From NCBI GenBank assembly GCA_001766965.1, contig MEKM01000097.1:1-9441 (forward strand): 9,441 nucleotides of DNA. The letters run 5' to 3'. Source of the DNA: Acidobacteria bacterium RIFCSPHIGHO2_01_FULL_67_28 (GTDB lineage: Bacteria > Acidobacteriota > Terriglobia > Acidiferrales > 2-02-FULL-67-57). The translations under genes and the position numbers were made by a program. The notes beneath the pieces were generated by a model. That model had not been told where the DNA came from and ran no database searches. It saw only the letters and a program-made list of their open reading frames with translations. Shown piece by piece: positions 1-8,170 of this stretch (positions within the stretch are counted from its first letter, which is position 1; every line of letters starts with the position of its first letter).

Positions 1-1803
1 CTGGTAGAGCTTGTAATAGAGGCCGCGCTGGGCGAGCAACTGCTGGTGGGTGCCGCGCTCGCGCAGTTGGCCCTTGTGCATCACCAGGATCTGGTTGGCG
101 CGCTGGACGGTGGAAAGCCGGTGGGCGATGACGACGGAAGTGCGGCCGGTGACAAGCCGCTCCAGCGCCTCGCGGATTTGGATCTCGGTGTGGGTGTCCA
201 CGCTGGAGGTGGCTTCGTCGAGAATCAGCAGCCGCGGCTCATGGGCCAGCGCGCGCGCGAACGAGAGCAGCTGCTTCTGCCCCACCGAGAGCGTGGCGCC
301 GCGCTCGCGCACTTCGTGGCCGAGGCCGTCGGGCAGCCCGCGCACGAACGCGCCCAGGTTGACGTTCTCGAGCGCCGCGCCGATCTCCTCTTCGCTCACG
401 CCGCCGGTTCCCAGGCGGACGTTCGAGGCGATGGTGCCGGAGAAAAGGAACGGGTCCTGGAGGACGATGCCGAACTGGCGACGCAGCTCCACGAGGTCAA
501 GCGCGCGGATGTCCACCCCGTCGAGCAGGATGTGCCCCTTCTGCACATCGTAGAAACGCAAGAGCAAGTTGGTGAGAGTGGTCTTGCCGGCGCCGGTGTG
601 GCCGACGATGGCGGCCATCTCGCCCGGCTCGAGCGCGAAGGAGATGTCCTTCAGCACCCATTCCTCGCCGTTGTAGGCGAACCAGACGTTCTGGAACTCG
701 ACCCGGCCGGCGTTGGCGGGCAGCGGCTGCGGACGCGCCGGCGAGGTGATGGTGATGGGGGTATCGAGCAGCTTGAAGACGCGCTCGCTGGCGGCCATGG
801 CCGCTTGCAGGATGTTGTACTTTTCGCTCAAGTCCTGGATGGGGCGGAAGAAGCGCTGGGTGTACATGAAGAAGGTGATAACCGTGCCGGTGCTCTCGGC
901 GCCCGCGAGCACGTAGAGTCCGCCGCGCCAGAGCACCAGGGCGATGGCCAGCATGGCGATGTTTTCAATCGCGGGGTAGAACCAGGCGTGGGCCAGGATG
1001 GCGGCGCGCCAGGCGTCGCGGTTCTGGTCGTTGATGCGGTCGAAGCGGGCGGCAGCGTCGGCCTCGCGGTTGAAGAGCTGCACGACCGCCATCCCGCTTA
1101 AGTGTTCGTTCAGGAAGGCGTTGATGCGGGCGATGGCGGTGCGGGTGCGGCGGTAGGCGTCGCGCACCAGGCGCCGGAAAAGCATCGTAACCAGGAAAAT
1201 CAGCGGGATGGCGGAGAAGCTCAAGAGCGCCAGCTTCCAGTTCAGGTACAGCATCACGGCGATGATGCCCACCAGCATCAGCAGGTCGCCGAAGACGGCG
1301 ACGATTCCTGCCGAAAAGGCTTCGTTCAGCTGGTCAATGTCGGTGGTGGCGCGGGTGACGAGCCGCCCCACAGGGTTGCGGTCGTAGTAATTGATGGGCA
1401 GCCTTTGCAAATGGCCGAAGACCTCCCGGCGCAGGTCGTACATCACGTGCTGGCCGGTCATCAGCGTCAGCCGGGCGCGGCTGTACTCGAGCGCGAAGCT
1501 CGCGATCATCACGGCCAGGAAAAGCCCCGCCAGCCAATTCAATCCCGTCCAGGGGTCGGCGGGGAGGCGTTGGGTCAACCAGCCGAAGGAGGCGGCTTCG
1601 CCCGTGCGCGACATGTAGCGGTCAATGGCCACCCTGAAGAAGAGCGGGGTGACGATCTCCATCGCGGCGTACAGGATGGTCAGCACCACGGAAACAAGGA
1701 TGGCGCGCCAGTAGGGACGGGTGTAGCGCAGCAGGCGACGCACCAGGCGCGCGTCGTAGACCTTGCCCAGCGCTTCTTCTTCGTGGAAGTCGGCGGCGCT
1801 CAT
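1..1803 (-). CDS. ABC exporter half-transporter, MdlB/YheH-like subunit (C-terminus cut off)
   Basis: This is a fused membrane-plus-ATPase half-transporter, predicted to sit in the inner membrane and pump a substrate outward as a heterodimer with the gene just upstream. I read 601 codons without a stop from ATG at 1801-1803 to the window edge, so only the extreme C-terminus should be missing. Residues about 30-310 form the six-helix exporter domain. The nucleotide-binding domain shows A-loop Y377, Walker A GHTGAGKTT at 401-409, Q-loop Q449, an atypical signature LSVGQKQL at 505-512, Walker B LLILDE at 525-530 with catalytic E530, and H-loop H561. The SVGQ signature is familiar from MdlB-type subunits. 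The start overlaps the stop of the upstream gene as ATGA, which indicates translational coupling. The substrate (lipid or drug) cannot be read from sequence. Confidence in the family is high. Confidence 0.95.
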   Translation of the reverse strand, partial: MSAADFHEEEALGKVYDARLVRRLLRYTRPYWRAILVSVVLTILYAAMEIVTPLFFRVAIDRYMSRTGEAASFGWLTQRLPADPWTGLNWLAGLFLAVMIASFALEYSRARLTLMTGQHVMYDLRREVFGHLQRLPINYYDRNPVGRLVTRATTDIDQLNEAFSAGIVAVFGDLLMLVGIIAVMLYLNWKLALLSFSAIPLIFLVTMLFRRLVRDAYRRTRTAIARINAFLNEHLSGMAVVQLFNREADAAARFDRINDQNRDAWRAAILAHAWFYPAIENIAMLAIALVLWRGGLYVLAGAESTGTVITFFMYTQRFFRPIQDLSEKYNILQAAMAASERVFKLLDTPITITSPARPQPLPANAGRVEFQNVWFAYNGEEWVLKDISFALEPGEMAAIVGHTGAGKTTLTNLLLRFYDVQKGHILLDGVDIRALDLVELRRQFGIVLQDPFLFSGTIASNVRLGTGGVSEEEIGAALENVNLGAFVRGLPDGLGHEVRERGATLSVGQKQLLSFARALAHEPRLLILDEATSSVDTHTEIQIREALERLVTGRTSVVIAHRLSTVQRANQILVMHKGQLRERGTHQQLLAQRGLYYKLYQ

Positions 1804-3578
1804 GCGCGCTCCAGCTCCTCTTCGAGCAATTGCTTCTGGTAGAGCTCGTGGTAGTAGCCGCCGCGGGCGAGCAGCTCGTCATGCCGGCCGCGCTCGACCA
1901 GGCGCCCCTCCTTCAGCACCACGATCTGGTCGGCGTGGCGCACGGTGGAGACGCGGTGGGAGATGAGGATGGTAGTGCGCGCGCGCATCACCGCCGTCAG
2001 CCGGCGCAGGATTCTTTCTTCCGTCTGCGTGTCCACGCTGGAGAGGGCGTCGTCGAGGATGAGGATGCGCGGGTTGCGCAGCACGGCGCGGGCGAGCGCC
2101 GCGCGCTGCTTCTGCCCGCCGGAAAGCGTGATGCCGCGCTCGCCCACCAGCGTCTCGAAGCCGCGCGGGAAGCCTTCAACGTCGTCGGTCAGGCCGGCGA
2201 TGTCGGCGGCCTCGCGGACGGCTTCCTCGCTCGCCCCCGGCGCCCCCAGGGCGATGTTTTCGCGCAGCGTGTCGCTGAACAGGAAAGTTTCCTGGGGCAC
2301 GTAACCGATGGCGCCCCGCAAGGTTTCGAGGCAGTGCGCGCTCACCGGCCGGCCGTCCACCAGCACGGCGCCGTCGGGGGCGTCGTAGAGCCGCCCGACG
2401 AGAGAGGTGAGCGTGCTCTTGCCCGAGCCGGTGGGGCCGACGACGGCCAGCGTCGAACCGGCGGGGACTTGCAGGGTGATTCCTGTGAGCACGGGCACGC
2501 CGTTGTAGAAGAAATTGAGGTTGCGGAACTCGATTTCGCCCCGGATGTCGGCGGGGGCGTCGGCGGGAGCGCGGTCGACGATTTCCGGCGCGGCGGTCAG
2601 CAGCAGGTTCAGCCGCCCCATGGAGGCGGCGCCGCGCTCGAAGATGTTCACCACCCAGCCCAGCGCGATCATCGGCCAGATGAGCATGCCGAGGAAGTGG
2701 GAGAAGGCGTAGAAGGAGCCGACGTCGAGCCGCCCGGTCAGGACGTCGCGGCCGCCCAGCCAGAAGACGAGCAGGAAGGTGACGCCGAGGAGCAGCCCGA
2801 GCGCCGGCCAGAGCAGTCCCTGGAAGCGGATGAGGCGGCGGTTCTCCTCGACGTAGTCGCGGTTGAGGACGTCGAAGGCGCGCTCCTCCGCTTCCTCCTG
2901 CACGAAGGCGCGCAGCAGGCGCACCCCGGCCAGGTTTTCCTGCACGCGCGCGGTCATGGCGGAGAACTTGGCCTGGATGCGCTCGGTGAAGTCGTGGATG
3001 AGCTTGCCGAGCACGCGCATCGAGAGCGAGACCAGCGGCACCGGCAGCAGCACCACCAGCGTCAGCCGCCAGTTCAGGTAGAACATCAGGATGAGGATGA
3101 GCGGGAAGAGCAGCATCGACCCGGCGGTGTACATCACCCCGGGGCCGAGCACCATGCGGACGTTCTGGACGTCGCTCGTGAGCCGCGTCATCAGGTCGCC
3201 GATGCGCCAGCGCGTGTAGAAGCGGGCCGACTGCTTGGCCAGCTGCCGGAAGAGATCGTTGCGCAGGTCGTACTCGACGTCGCGGGAGACGCAGATGAGA
3301 ATCCAGCGCTGCCAGAAGCGGAAGAAGCCGGTGGCCAGCGCGATGGCGAGCAGCAGTCCGGCGTACAGGAGGAGTTTCTCGGGGCTGGGGACGCCGTGCT
3401 CGATGCTGTTGATGGCTTCGCGGATAACGAGCGGGCCGGTGATGGAAGTCAGGTTCGTGAGAAACAGGAACATCAGCCCGAGCAGCACGCGGCCGCGGTA
3501 GCGCCGCAGGTAAGGCAGGAGCGGCCGCAGTTGTCGCCAACTGCGCTGCGTGGGAGGTGAAGTGTCCGCCGCTGTCAT
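1800..3578 (-). CDS. ABC exporter half-transporter, MdlA/YheI-like subunit
   Basis: A 592-residue half-transporter, the partner of the downstream ABC gene. Residues about 28-315 carry six predicted membrane helices. The ATPase domain has A-loop Y358, Walker A GPTGSGKST at 381-389, Q-loop Q429, canonical signature LSGGQKQR at 485-492, Walker B ILILDD at 505-510 and H-loop H541. D510 replaces the usual catalytic glutamate, so its own Walker site should be catalytically weak, as in the degenerate subunit of heterodimeric exporters. Length is normal for the family. The ATG at 3576-3578 is preceded by a perfect TATAAT 20 bp upstream but has no well-spaced Shine-Dalgarno; a GGGAG lies 15 nt away and would fall before the predicted transcript start. 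The pair is therefore probably transcribed from its own promoter, with coupling to the second gene through the ATGA overlap. The transported substrate is unknown. Confidence 0.95.
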   Translation of the reverse strand: MTAADTSPPTQRSWRQLRPLLPYLRRYRGRVLLGLMFLFLTNLTSITGPLVIREAINSIEHGVPSPEKLLLYAGLLLAIALATGFFRFWQRWILICVSRDVEYDLRNDLFRQLAKQSARFYTRWRIGDLMTRLTSDVQNVRMVLGPGVMYTAGSMLLFPLILILMFYLNWRLTLVVLLPVPLVSLSMRVLGKLIHDFTERIQAKFSAMTARVQENLAGVRLLRAFVQEEAEERAFDVLNRDYVEENRRLIRFQGLLWPALGLLLGVTFLLVFWLGGRDVLTGRLDVGSFYAFSHFLGMLIWPMIALGWVVNIFERGAASMGRLNLLLTAAPEIVDRAPADAPADIRGEIEFRNLNFFYNGVPVLTGITLQVPAGSTLAVVGPTGSGKSTLTSLVGRLYDAPDGAVLVDGRPVSAHCLETLRGAIGYVPQETFLFSDTLRENIALGAPGASEEAVREAADIAGLTDDVEGFPRGFETLVGERGITLSGGQKQRAALARAVLRNPRILILDDALSSVDTQTEERILRRLTAVMRARTTILISHRVSTVRHADQIVVLKEGRLVERGRHDELLARGGYYHELYQKQLLEEELERA

Positions 3579-3598
3579 CGCCCGGGTGCGAAACTCCC

Positions 3599-3604
3599 AT
3601 TATA
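3599..3604 (-). promoter_or_regulatory. Candidate -10 element (TATAAT) for the ABC exporter pair
   Basis: The minus strand reads TATAAT exactly, 20 bp before the ATG of the first ABC gene, within the 62-bp gap after the TPR gene. In a G+C-rich sequence a perfect -10 in an intergenic gap stands out. No good -35 hexamer lies 16-18 bp upstream; the 17-bp-spaced hexamer is TCGTTC. The element is therefore weak, activator-dependent or coincidental. If used, it would give a leader of roughly 13-15 nt. Confidence 0.45.
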
Positions 3605-3640
3605 CGATGCTTTGGCTGCGAGAACGACGGCCCGATGGGG

Positions 3641-4585
3641 CTAGCGTGACTGCTGGGCGAGTTCGGCCTCGGCGGCCAGATACCCGAAGGCGGCCCACAG
3701 TTTTCCCTGCACGGTCTCCTGCAAGAGAGCGCGGGCTTTCTCCGGCTGATTGTGGTGCTCGTGCCACTGGGCGACGCCGTAGCCGAGCGTGGCGCGGGCC
3801 ACTTCGTCGGTTTCCTGCGGGCTGAAAACTTCTTCGACCTTCTTCTTGCCCTTGTAGAGCAACAGGAGCTGATGGTAGGCGTGGTTCTCGAGTATGTTCA
3901 TTTCGGTCCCGATGGGCTGGAGGACGAAGAGGGCTTCGGCGTCGTCGCCCTGGCGGCGCAGCGTGAGGTAGAGCCAGTAGCTCGAGGCCACCACCATGTC
4001 GTCGTTCTGCGAGAGCTCCAGGCAGGTCTCGTAAGCGCGGCGGGCGCGCGCGTAATCGCCCTTGAGGTAATAGCCGAGGCCGAGGTGGTACCAGATGTTG
4101 GTCTGCGTGGTGCCGCGGGGGATGTTGGCGGAGTTGGGCGCGCCGTCGGGCTCGACTTCGTCAGGCTTGCCCTTGGTGAGCGCCGCGGCTTTTTCGAGGT
4201 CGGCGATGGCGTTGGCAATCTCGCGCACCGTCAGGTAGCGGTGGCCGCGGTGGCGGTAGAAGCGGGCGTCGCTCGGGTGTTTCTCGATGCCTTCGGTGAA
4301 GACGGCGATGGCGTCGCGGTAGCGGCCGAGATAGGCGGTGCGCCGGCCGAGCCAGATGAGCGCGTCGGCGCTCGTCGGGTTTTTCTGGTAGTCGGCCTTG
4401 GCTTTGACGAAGTTTTCTTCGAGGCGCACGCGCGCCTCGGGCAGAATCTCCGGCTGATAGAGCGGGCGGCCGAGGAGTGAGGTCGCCTCCGGCAGAGATT
4501 GTTCAGACGCCGCGGCTGCCCCACAGGCGACCAAGAAAAGCAGCGCCCCGATTAAGCTCATCACTGGTCGCTGGTCGCTGGGCAC
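3641..4585 (-). CDS. TPR-repeat protein, probable lipoprotein
   Basis: A 314-residue exported protein built mainly of tetratricopeptide repeats, which usually act as protein-protein docking surfaces. Residues 1-20 look like a lipoprotein signal: R6, a hydrophobic core, then LVAC at 18-21, which fits a lipobox with C21 as the lipidated residue. TPR-like helix pairs are visible at about 73-106, 107-139 and 163-196, with weaker ones near 198-225 and 265-293. The start is uncertain. GTG at 4583-4585 has a good AAGGGAG six bases upstream and supplies the only positive charge of the signal peptide. ATG at 4559-4561 has no Shine-Dalgarno and would leave a very short signal. However, the codons between the two starts lie inside a heptamer repeat tract. 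It follows the three-copy exported protein by 40 bp and may share its transcript. No specific function is recognised. Confidence 0.85.
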   Translation of the reverse strand: MPSDQRPVMSLIGALLFLVACGAAAASEQSLPEATSLLGRPLYQPEILPEARVRLEENFVKAKADYQKNPTSADALIWLGRRTAYLGRYRDAIAVFTEGIEKHPSDARFYRHRGHRYLTVREIANAIADLEKAAALTKGKPDEVEPDGAPNSANIPRGTTQTNIWYHLGLGYYLKGDYARARRAYETCLELSQNDDMVVASSYWLYLTLRRQGDDAEALFVLQPIGTEMNILENHAYHQLLLLYKGKKKVEEVFSPQETDEVARATLGYGVAQWHEHHNQPEKARALLQETVQGKLWAAFGYLAAEAELAQQSR

Positions 4586-4591
4586 TGGTCG
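4564..4591. repeat. Short tandem repeat, four 7-bp units, at the TPR gene start
   Basis: Four consecutive heptamers on the plus strand read CTGGTCG, CTGGTCG, CTGGGCA and CTGGTCG. The tract spans the GTG start and the first codons of the TPR gene. If GTG is the true start, residues 1-8 are repeat-encoded. If ATG at 4561 is the start, the tract is intergenic. Confidence 0.8.
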
Positions 4592-4598
4592 CTCCCTT
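4592..4598 (-). promoter_or_regulatory. Ribosome binding site deciding the GTG start of the TPR gene
   Basis: AAGGGAG on the minus strand lies six bases before GTG 4585. The alternative ATG at 4561 has only repeat sequence upstream and no purine-rich element, so this site favours the GTG start. Confidence 0.55.
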
Positions 4599-4625
4599 GC
4601 GCTCCGCGGCTCCGTTGGAACCGGG

Positions 4626-5195
4626 CTAATAAGCCTGCACTCCCACCGGCTTTTCCAGGATCGCCATGTGCTCGCCGCGGCTCACCATGCCCACCACGAC
4701 GTAGCCGTCGTTGACCGCCTGGGCCATCTCCCTCTGCAAGGTGCCGGTGAGGGAGGTGGCCAGCAGCAAGTACTGGTAGTGCTGCGGGCTTCCCGGGGGC
4801 CTCTCCATGATGACCACGATCTCAATGCCGCCCATCATCTGCTCTTTGGCGATCATGGTGCGCGGCAGCAGGCGGTAGCCTTTGGCGGCGGTTTCGTTCA
4901 GCTCTTTCTGCATTGTGCCGGTGCGGGTGGTGGCCAGCAGGAAATACTGGTAGGTCTCGGGCGGCGTGGCCACCTTCTCGAGAATCAGCGCCATCTCGGT
5001 GCCGCTGGTGGGCGAGCCCACCAGGATGCGGTAGCCGGCGGCCGCGGCCTCGCTCAATTCTTTTTGCATGGTGGAGGTTTTCTTGGTGGCGAGCAGCAGG
5101 TAACGTTGGGTGAGGTCCAGGTCGGACTCGGCTGGCCCCGCCAGCGGGCACAGCAGAGAAACGAGCCCCAGGGTGACCAGAAGCCTGCGTTTCAT
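4626..5195 (-). CDS. Exported protein of three tandem copies of a ~45-residue domain
   Basis: A 189-residue protein of unknown function. Residues 1-22 form a Sec-type signal peptide (MKRR, hydrophobic stretch, likely cut after AGPA), so it should act outside the cytoplasm. The mature part consists of three copies of one unit at about 31-74, 82-132 and 140-182. Each starts with Y-x-LLAT (LLAT at 34-37, 86-89, 144-147), continues with T-x-T-[ML]-Q-[KR]-E-[LM], then A-x-x-GY, and ends in a hydrophobic strand closing with [IM]-[LM]-E-[KR]. The second copy has an insert of about seven residues. The strand-helix-GY-strand layout recalls small DUF4177-like beta-alpha-beta proteins, but that link is only inference. 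The ATG at 5193-5195 has an ideal AAGGAGG five bases upstream. It lies 115 bp after recR and 40 bp before the TPR gene. Confidence 0.85.
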   Translation of the reverse strand: MKRRLLVTLGLVSLLCPLAGPAESDLDLTQRYLLLATKKTSTMQKELSEAAAAGYRILVGSPTSGTEMALILEKVATPPETYQYFLLATTRTGTMQKELNETAAKGYRLLPRTMIAKEQMMGGIEIVVIMERPPGSPQHYQYLLLATSLTGTLQREMAQAVNDGYVVVGMVSRGEHMAILEKPVGVQAY

Positions 5196-5200
5196 CGTTG

Positions 5201-5207
5201 CCTCCTT
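5201..5207 (-). promoter_or_regulatory. Strong Shine-Dalgarno of the three-copy exported protein
   Basis: A full AAGGAGG on the minus strand, five bases before ATG 5195, is the best ribosome binding site in the window. It fixes this start and suggests efficient translation. Confidence 0.8.
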
Positions 5208-5223
5208 GTCTAGAGTTCGCGGC

Positions 5224-5252
5224 GGCCCACCTTCGCCAAGGCTACGGCGGGC
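5224..5252. repeat. Imperfect palindrome between recR and the exported-protein gene
   Basis: An inverted repeat with arms of about 13 bp and three mismatches around a short loop, in the 115-bp gap. Its right half contains GCTACGGCGGGC (5241-5252), which recurs exactly at 8219-8230 in another intergenic gap, so it may be a member of a dispersed palindromic repeat family. There is no T-tract next to it on the minus strand, so it is not a typical intrinsic terminator. Confidence 0.5.
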
Positions 5253-5310
5253 GCGCCTGGCTGCGCGAGGGCTTCCAACCGGTGTACCTCGCGAGCCATG
5301 GTGAGGTCGT

Positions 5311-5910
5311 TCAGAGTTCCCGCCTCCCGTCGAGGGCGTGCTGGAGGGTGACGGAGTCGGCGTACTCGAGCTCGCCGCCCATGGGGATTCCCATGGCCAG
5401 GCGCGTCACCCGCACCCCGAGCGGCTTGATGAGCTTGGCGAGGTACAAAGCAGTGGCGTCGCCTTCGGCCGTGGGGTTGGTGGCGATGATGACTTCTTCG
5501 ACCGCGTGCTTCTCTAGGCGCCCGAGCAGCGTCTTGATGTTGAGCTGCTCCGGGCCGACGCCGTCGAGCGGGGCGAGCACGCCGCCGAGCACGTGGTAGA
5601 GCCCGGTGTAGCGGCGGGTCTTCTCCACGTTGACGATGTCCTGGGCGGACTCGACCACGCAGATCTGCTTGGAGTTGCGCGCCTCCGAGCGGCAGAACTC
5701 GCAGGGGTCTTGATCAGTCAGGTTGTGGCAGACCGAGCAGGTGCGCAGGCTCTGCTTGGCGGTGCTGATGGCCTGCGCCAGCCGCTCCACGTCTTCCGCC
5801 GGCTGCCGCAGCAGATGAAACGCCAGCCGCACCGCGGTCTTCTGCCCCACGCCGGGCAGGCGCTTCAGCTCTTCGACCAGCCGCGCGATGGGTTCGGCGA
5901 GTTCCTTCAT
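5311..5910 (-). CDS. recR: Recombination mediator protein RecR
   Basis: RecR acts with RecF and RecO to load RecA on SSB-coated single-stranded DNA during gap repair. The 199-residue length is normal. An N-terminal helix-hairpin-helix is visible (LPGVGQKTA at 18-26), followed by a four-cysteine zinc finger with C58, C61, C70 and C73. The Toprim domain runs from about 81 (ICVVE at 83-87) through TNPTAEGD at 144-151. The C-terminal ends MGGELEYADSVTL...GRREL, which is diagnostic. D151 stands where E. coli and Bacillus RecR have glutamate (EGE), a conservative change. The gene follows ybaB by 7 bp, so it is read from the dnaX transcript; its ribosome binding site is weak, suggesting coupled translation. 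The order dnaX-ybaB-recR is widely conserved. Confidence 0.98.
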   Translation of the reverse strand: MKELAEPIARLVEELKRLPGVGQKTAVRLAFHLLRQPAEDVERLAQAISTAKQSLRTCSVCHNLTDQDPCEFCRSEARNSKQICVVESAQDIVNVEKTRRYTGLYHVLGGVLAPLDGVGPEQLNIKTLLGRLEKHAVEEVIIATNPTAEGDATALYLAKLIKPLGVRVTRLAMGIPMGGELEYADSVTLQHALDGRREL

Positions 5911-5917
5911 GGCGGAC

Positions 5918-6229
5918 CTAGAAAAGTCCGGGGATCTTGAACGGATTGATCCCGCCGGCGAGGGTGGAGACCTGCTGCTGCAGCTCGGCGTCCACGCGGC
6001 GCCCGGCTTCGTTGACCGCGGCCAGCACCAGGTCCTGGAGCATCTCGCGGTCGGCGCTCTCGAGCACGGCCGGCTCGATGCGCACTTCGAGGAGCTGCTT
6101 CTGCCCGTTCATCTTCACGCTCACCATGCCGCCGCCCGCCGAGGCTTCCACCGTCAGCCGCTCCAGCCGCTGCTGGAGCTGCTCCTGCATCTGCTTCACC
6201 TGGGTGAGCATCTGCTTGAGGTCGGGCAT
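5918..6229 (-). CDS. ybaB: YbaB/EbfC family nucleoid-associated protein
   Basis: A 103-residue DNA-binding protein of the YbaB/EbfC family, small dimers that bind DNA with limited specificity and help organise the nucleoid. The N-terminus is a glutamine-rich helix (MLTQVKQMQEQLQQRLE, about residues 7-23), followed by the family-typical stretch VEASAGGGMVSVKMNGQ near 27-43 and a C-terminal helix ending in NPFKIPGLF. Length matches the family. The open frame extends upstream to 6487 inside dnaX, but that extension is arginine/glycine-rich antiframe sequence. I chose ATG 6227-6229 because homology begins there, it lies 5 bp after the dnaX stop, and a GGAGGG lies ten bases upstream in the end of dnaX. 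It probably depends on dnaX translation. The upstream -1 frame relationship is discussed in the findings. Confidence 0.95.
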   Translation of the reverse strand: MPDLKQMLTQVKQMQEQLQQRLERLTVEASAGGGMVSVKMNGQKQLLEVRIEPAVLESADREMLQDLVLAAVNEAGRRVDAELQQQVSTLAGGINPFKIPGLF

Positions 6230-6234
6230 CCCGG

Positions 6235-7881
<1,647 letters not shown>

Positions 7882-7944
7882 TCGGCGGCCTGCCTGTGTT
7901 GCGCCCTTGCCCGCGGGCCAAGGAATCTTTCGACGCCCACCCCT

Positions 7945-7976
7945 CGTCCCGTCCCGAGGCCTCGGGACTCGGGACG
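7945..7976. repeat. Near-perfect palindrome upstream of dnaX
   Basis: The core GTCCCGAGGCCTCGGGAC (7951-7968) is a perfect 18-bp palindrome. Flanking CGTCCC and GGGACG (7945-7950, 7971-7976) extend the stem past a 2-nt bulge, and four C and four G bases outside can extend it further. It lies in the presumed dnaX leader. No T-tract follows it on the minus strand, so it is not a standard intrinsic terminator. Confidence 0.7.
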
Positions 7977-7983
7977 CTCGGGG

Positions 7984-8021
7984 TCAATGCCTCGTCCCGC
8001 TTCTGCAGGACTCGGCATTGA
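7984..8021. repeat. Hairpin abutting the SRP RNA 3' end
   Basis: Minus-strand arms TCAATGCC and GGCATTGA (8014-8021 and 7984-7991) pair perfectly. After a symmetric GA/GA internal step they continue with GTCC/GGAC around a loop of about ten bases. Only one base separates it from the inferred SRP RNA end at 8023. It may be a 3' processing or termination signal, or an inserted palindromic repeat. It shares CCTCGTCCCG (plus strand, 7990-7999) with the neighbouring palindrome (7942-7951). Confidence 0.65.
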
Positions 8022-8022
8022 G

Positions 8023-8133
8023 GGACCAGACTCCGGGACGTCCGCGGCGCCCGCGAGAATCCGCTACCGTTGCTTCCTTCCGGACCTGGCGGGGTTTGCG
8101 GGGTCGCGTCGCACGGAGCCCGAAGTCTGATCC
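8023..8133 (-). ncRNA. ffs: Signal recognition particle RNA, small bacterial (4.5S) type
   Basis: The RNA scaffold that binds Ffh and targets membrane and secretory proteins to the translocon. The minus strand contains the diagnostic apical sequence CAGGTCCGGAAGGAAGCA, with the GGAA tetraloop and the asymmetric loop bound by the Ffh M domain. I set the ends by the terminal helix: GGATCAGACTTCGGG (8119-8133) pairs over 15 bp, with two G-U pairs, with CCCGGAGTCTGGTCC (8023-8037). Further stems (CCGTG/CGCGG, CGCGA/TCGCG) continue the single long hairpin, giving about 111 nt, the usual size of the small form lacking the Alu domain. A promoter fits just upstream with its -10 seven bases before 8133. 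The position directly before dnaX is the same as scr-dnaX in Bacillus. Confidence 0.95.
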
Positions 8134-8140
8134 GGAGGCC

Positions 8141-8170
8141 ATCCTAGCACGCGGGGGCTTAGGGCGGCAA
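8141..8170 (-). promoter_or_regulatory. Candidate promoter of the SRP RNA
   Basis: Minus-strand TTGCCG (8165-8170) and TAGGAT (8141-8146) are separated by 18 bp, and the -10 ends seven bases before the structure-defined RNA 5' end at 8133. Match to sigma-70 consensus is 3/6 and 4/6. Agreement between the promoter position and the independently inferred RNA end is the main support. It may also drive dnaX-ybaB-recR. Confidence 0.5.

Noticed and set aside
46..1842. Two long plus-strand open frames (46-1101 and 1102-1842)
   Set aside because: They are antisense to the second ABC gene, whose complete motif set is in the minus frame; the plus frames show no recognisable motif.
1830..3560. A 576-codon plus-strand open frame
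   Set aside because: It lies entirely antisense to the well-supported ABC gene, is rich in E/D/H/Q/A/G as expected from the reverse of G+C-rich codons, and shows no domain.
2176..3600. A 474-codon minus-strand frame overlapping the first ABC gene
   Set aside because: It is an arginine/alanine/proline-rich out-of-frame shadow of the ABC gene on the same strand.
5198..5599. A 133-codon plus-strand frame across the recR-exported protein gap
   Set aside because: Most of it is antisense to recR, and the rest translates an intergenic palindrome.
7945..8021. Intrinsic terminators after the SRP RNA
   Set aside because: The stems are strong, but no T-run follows either of them on the minus strand.
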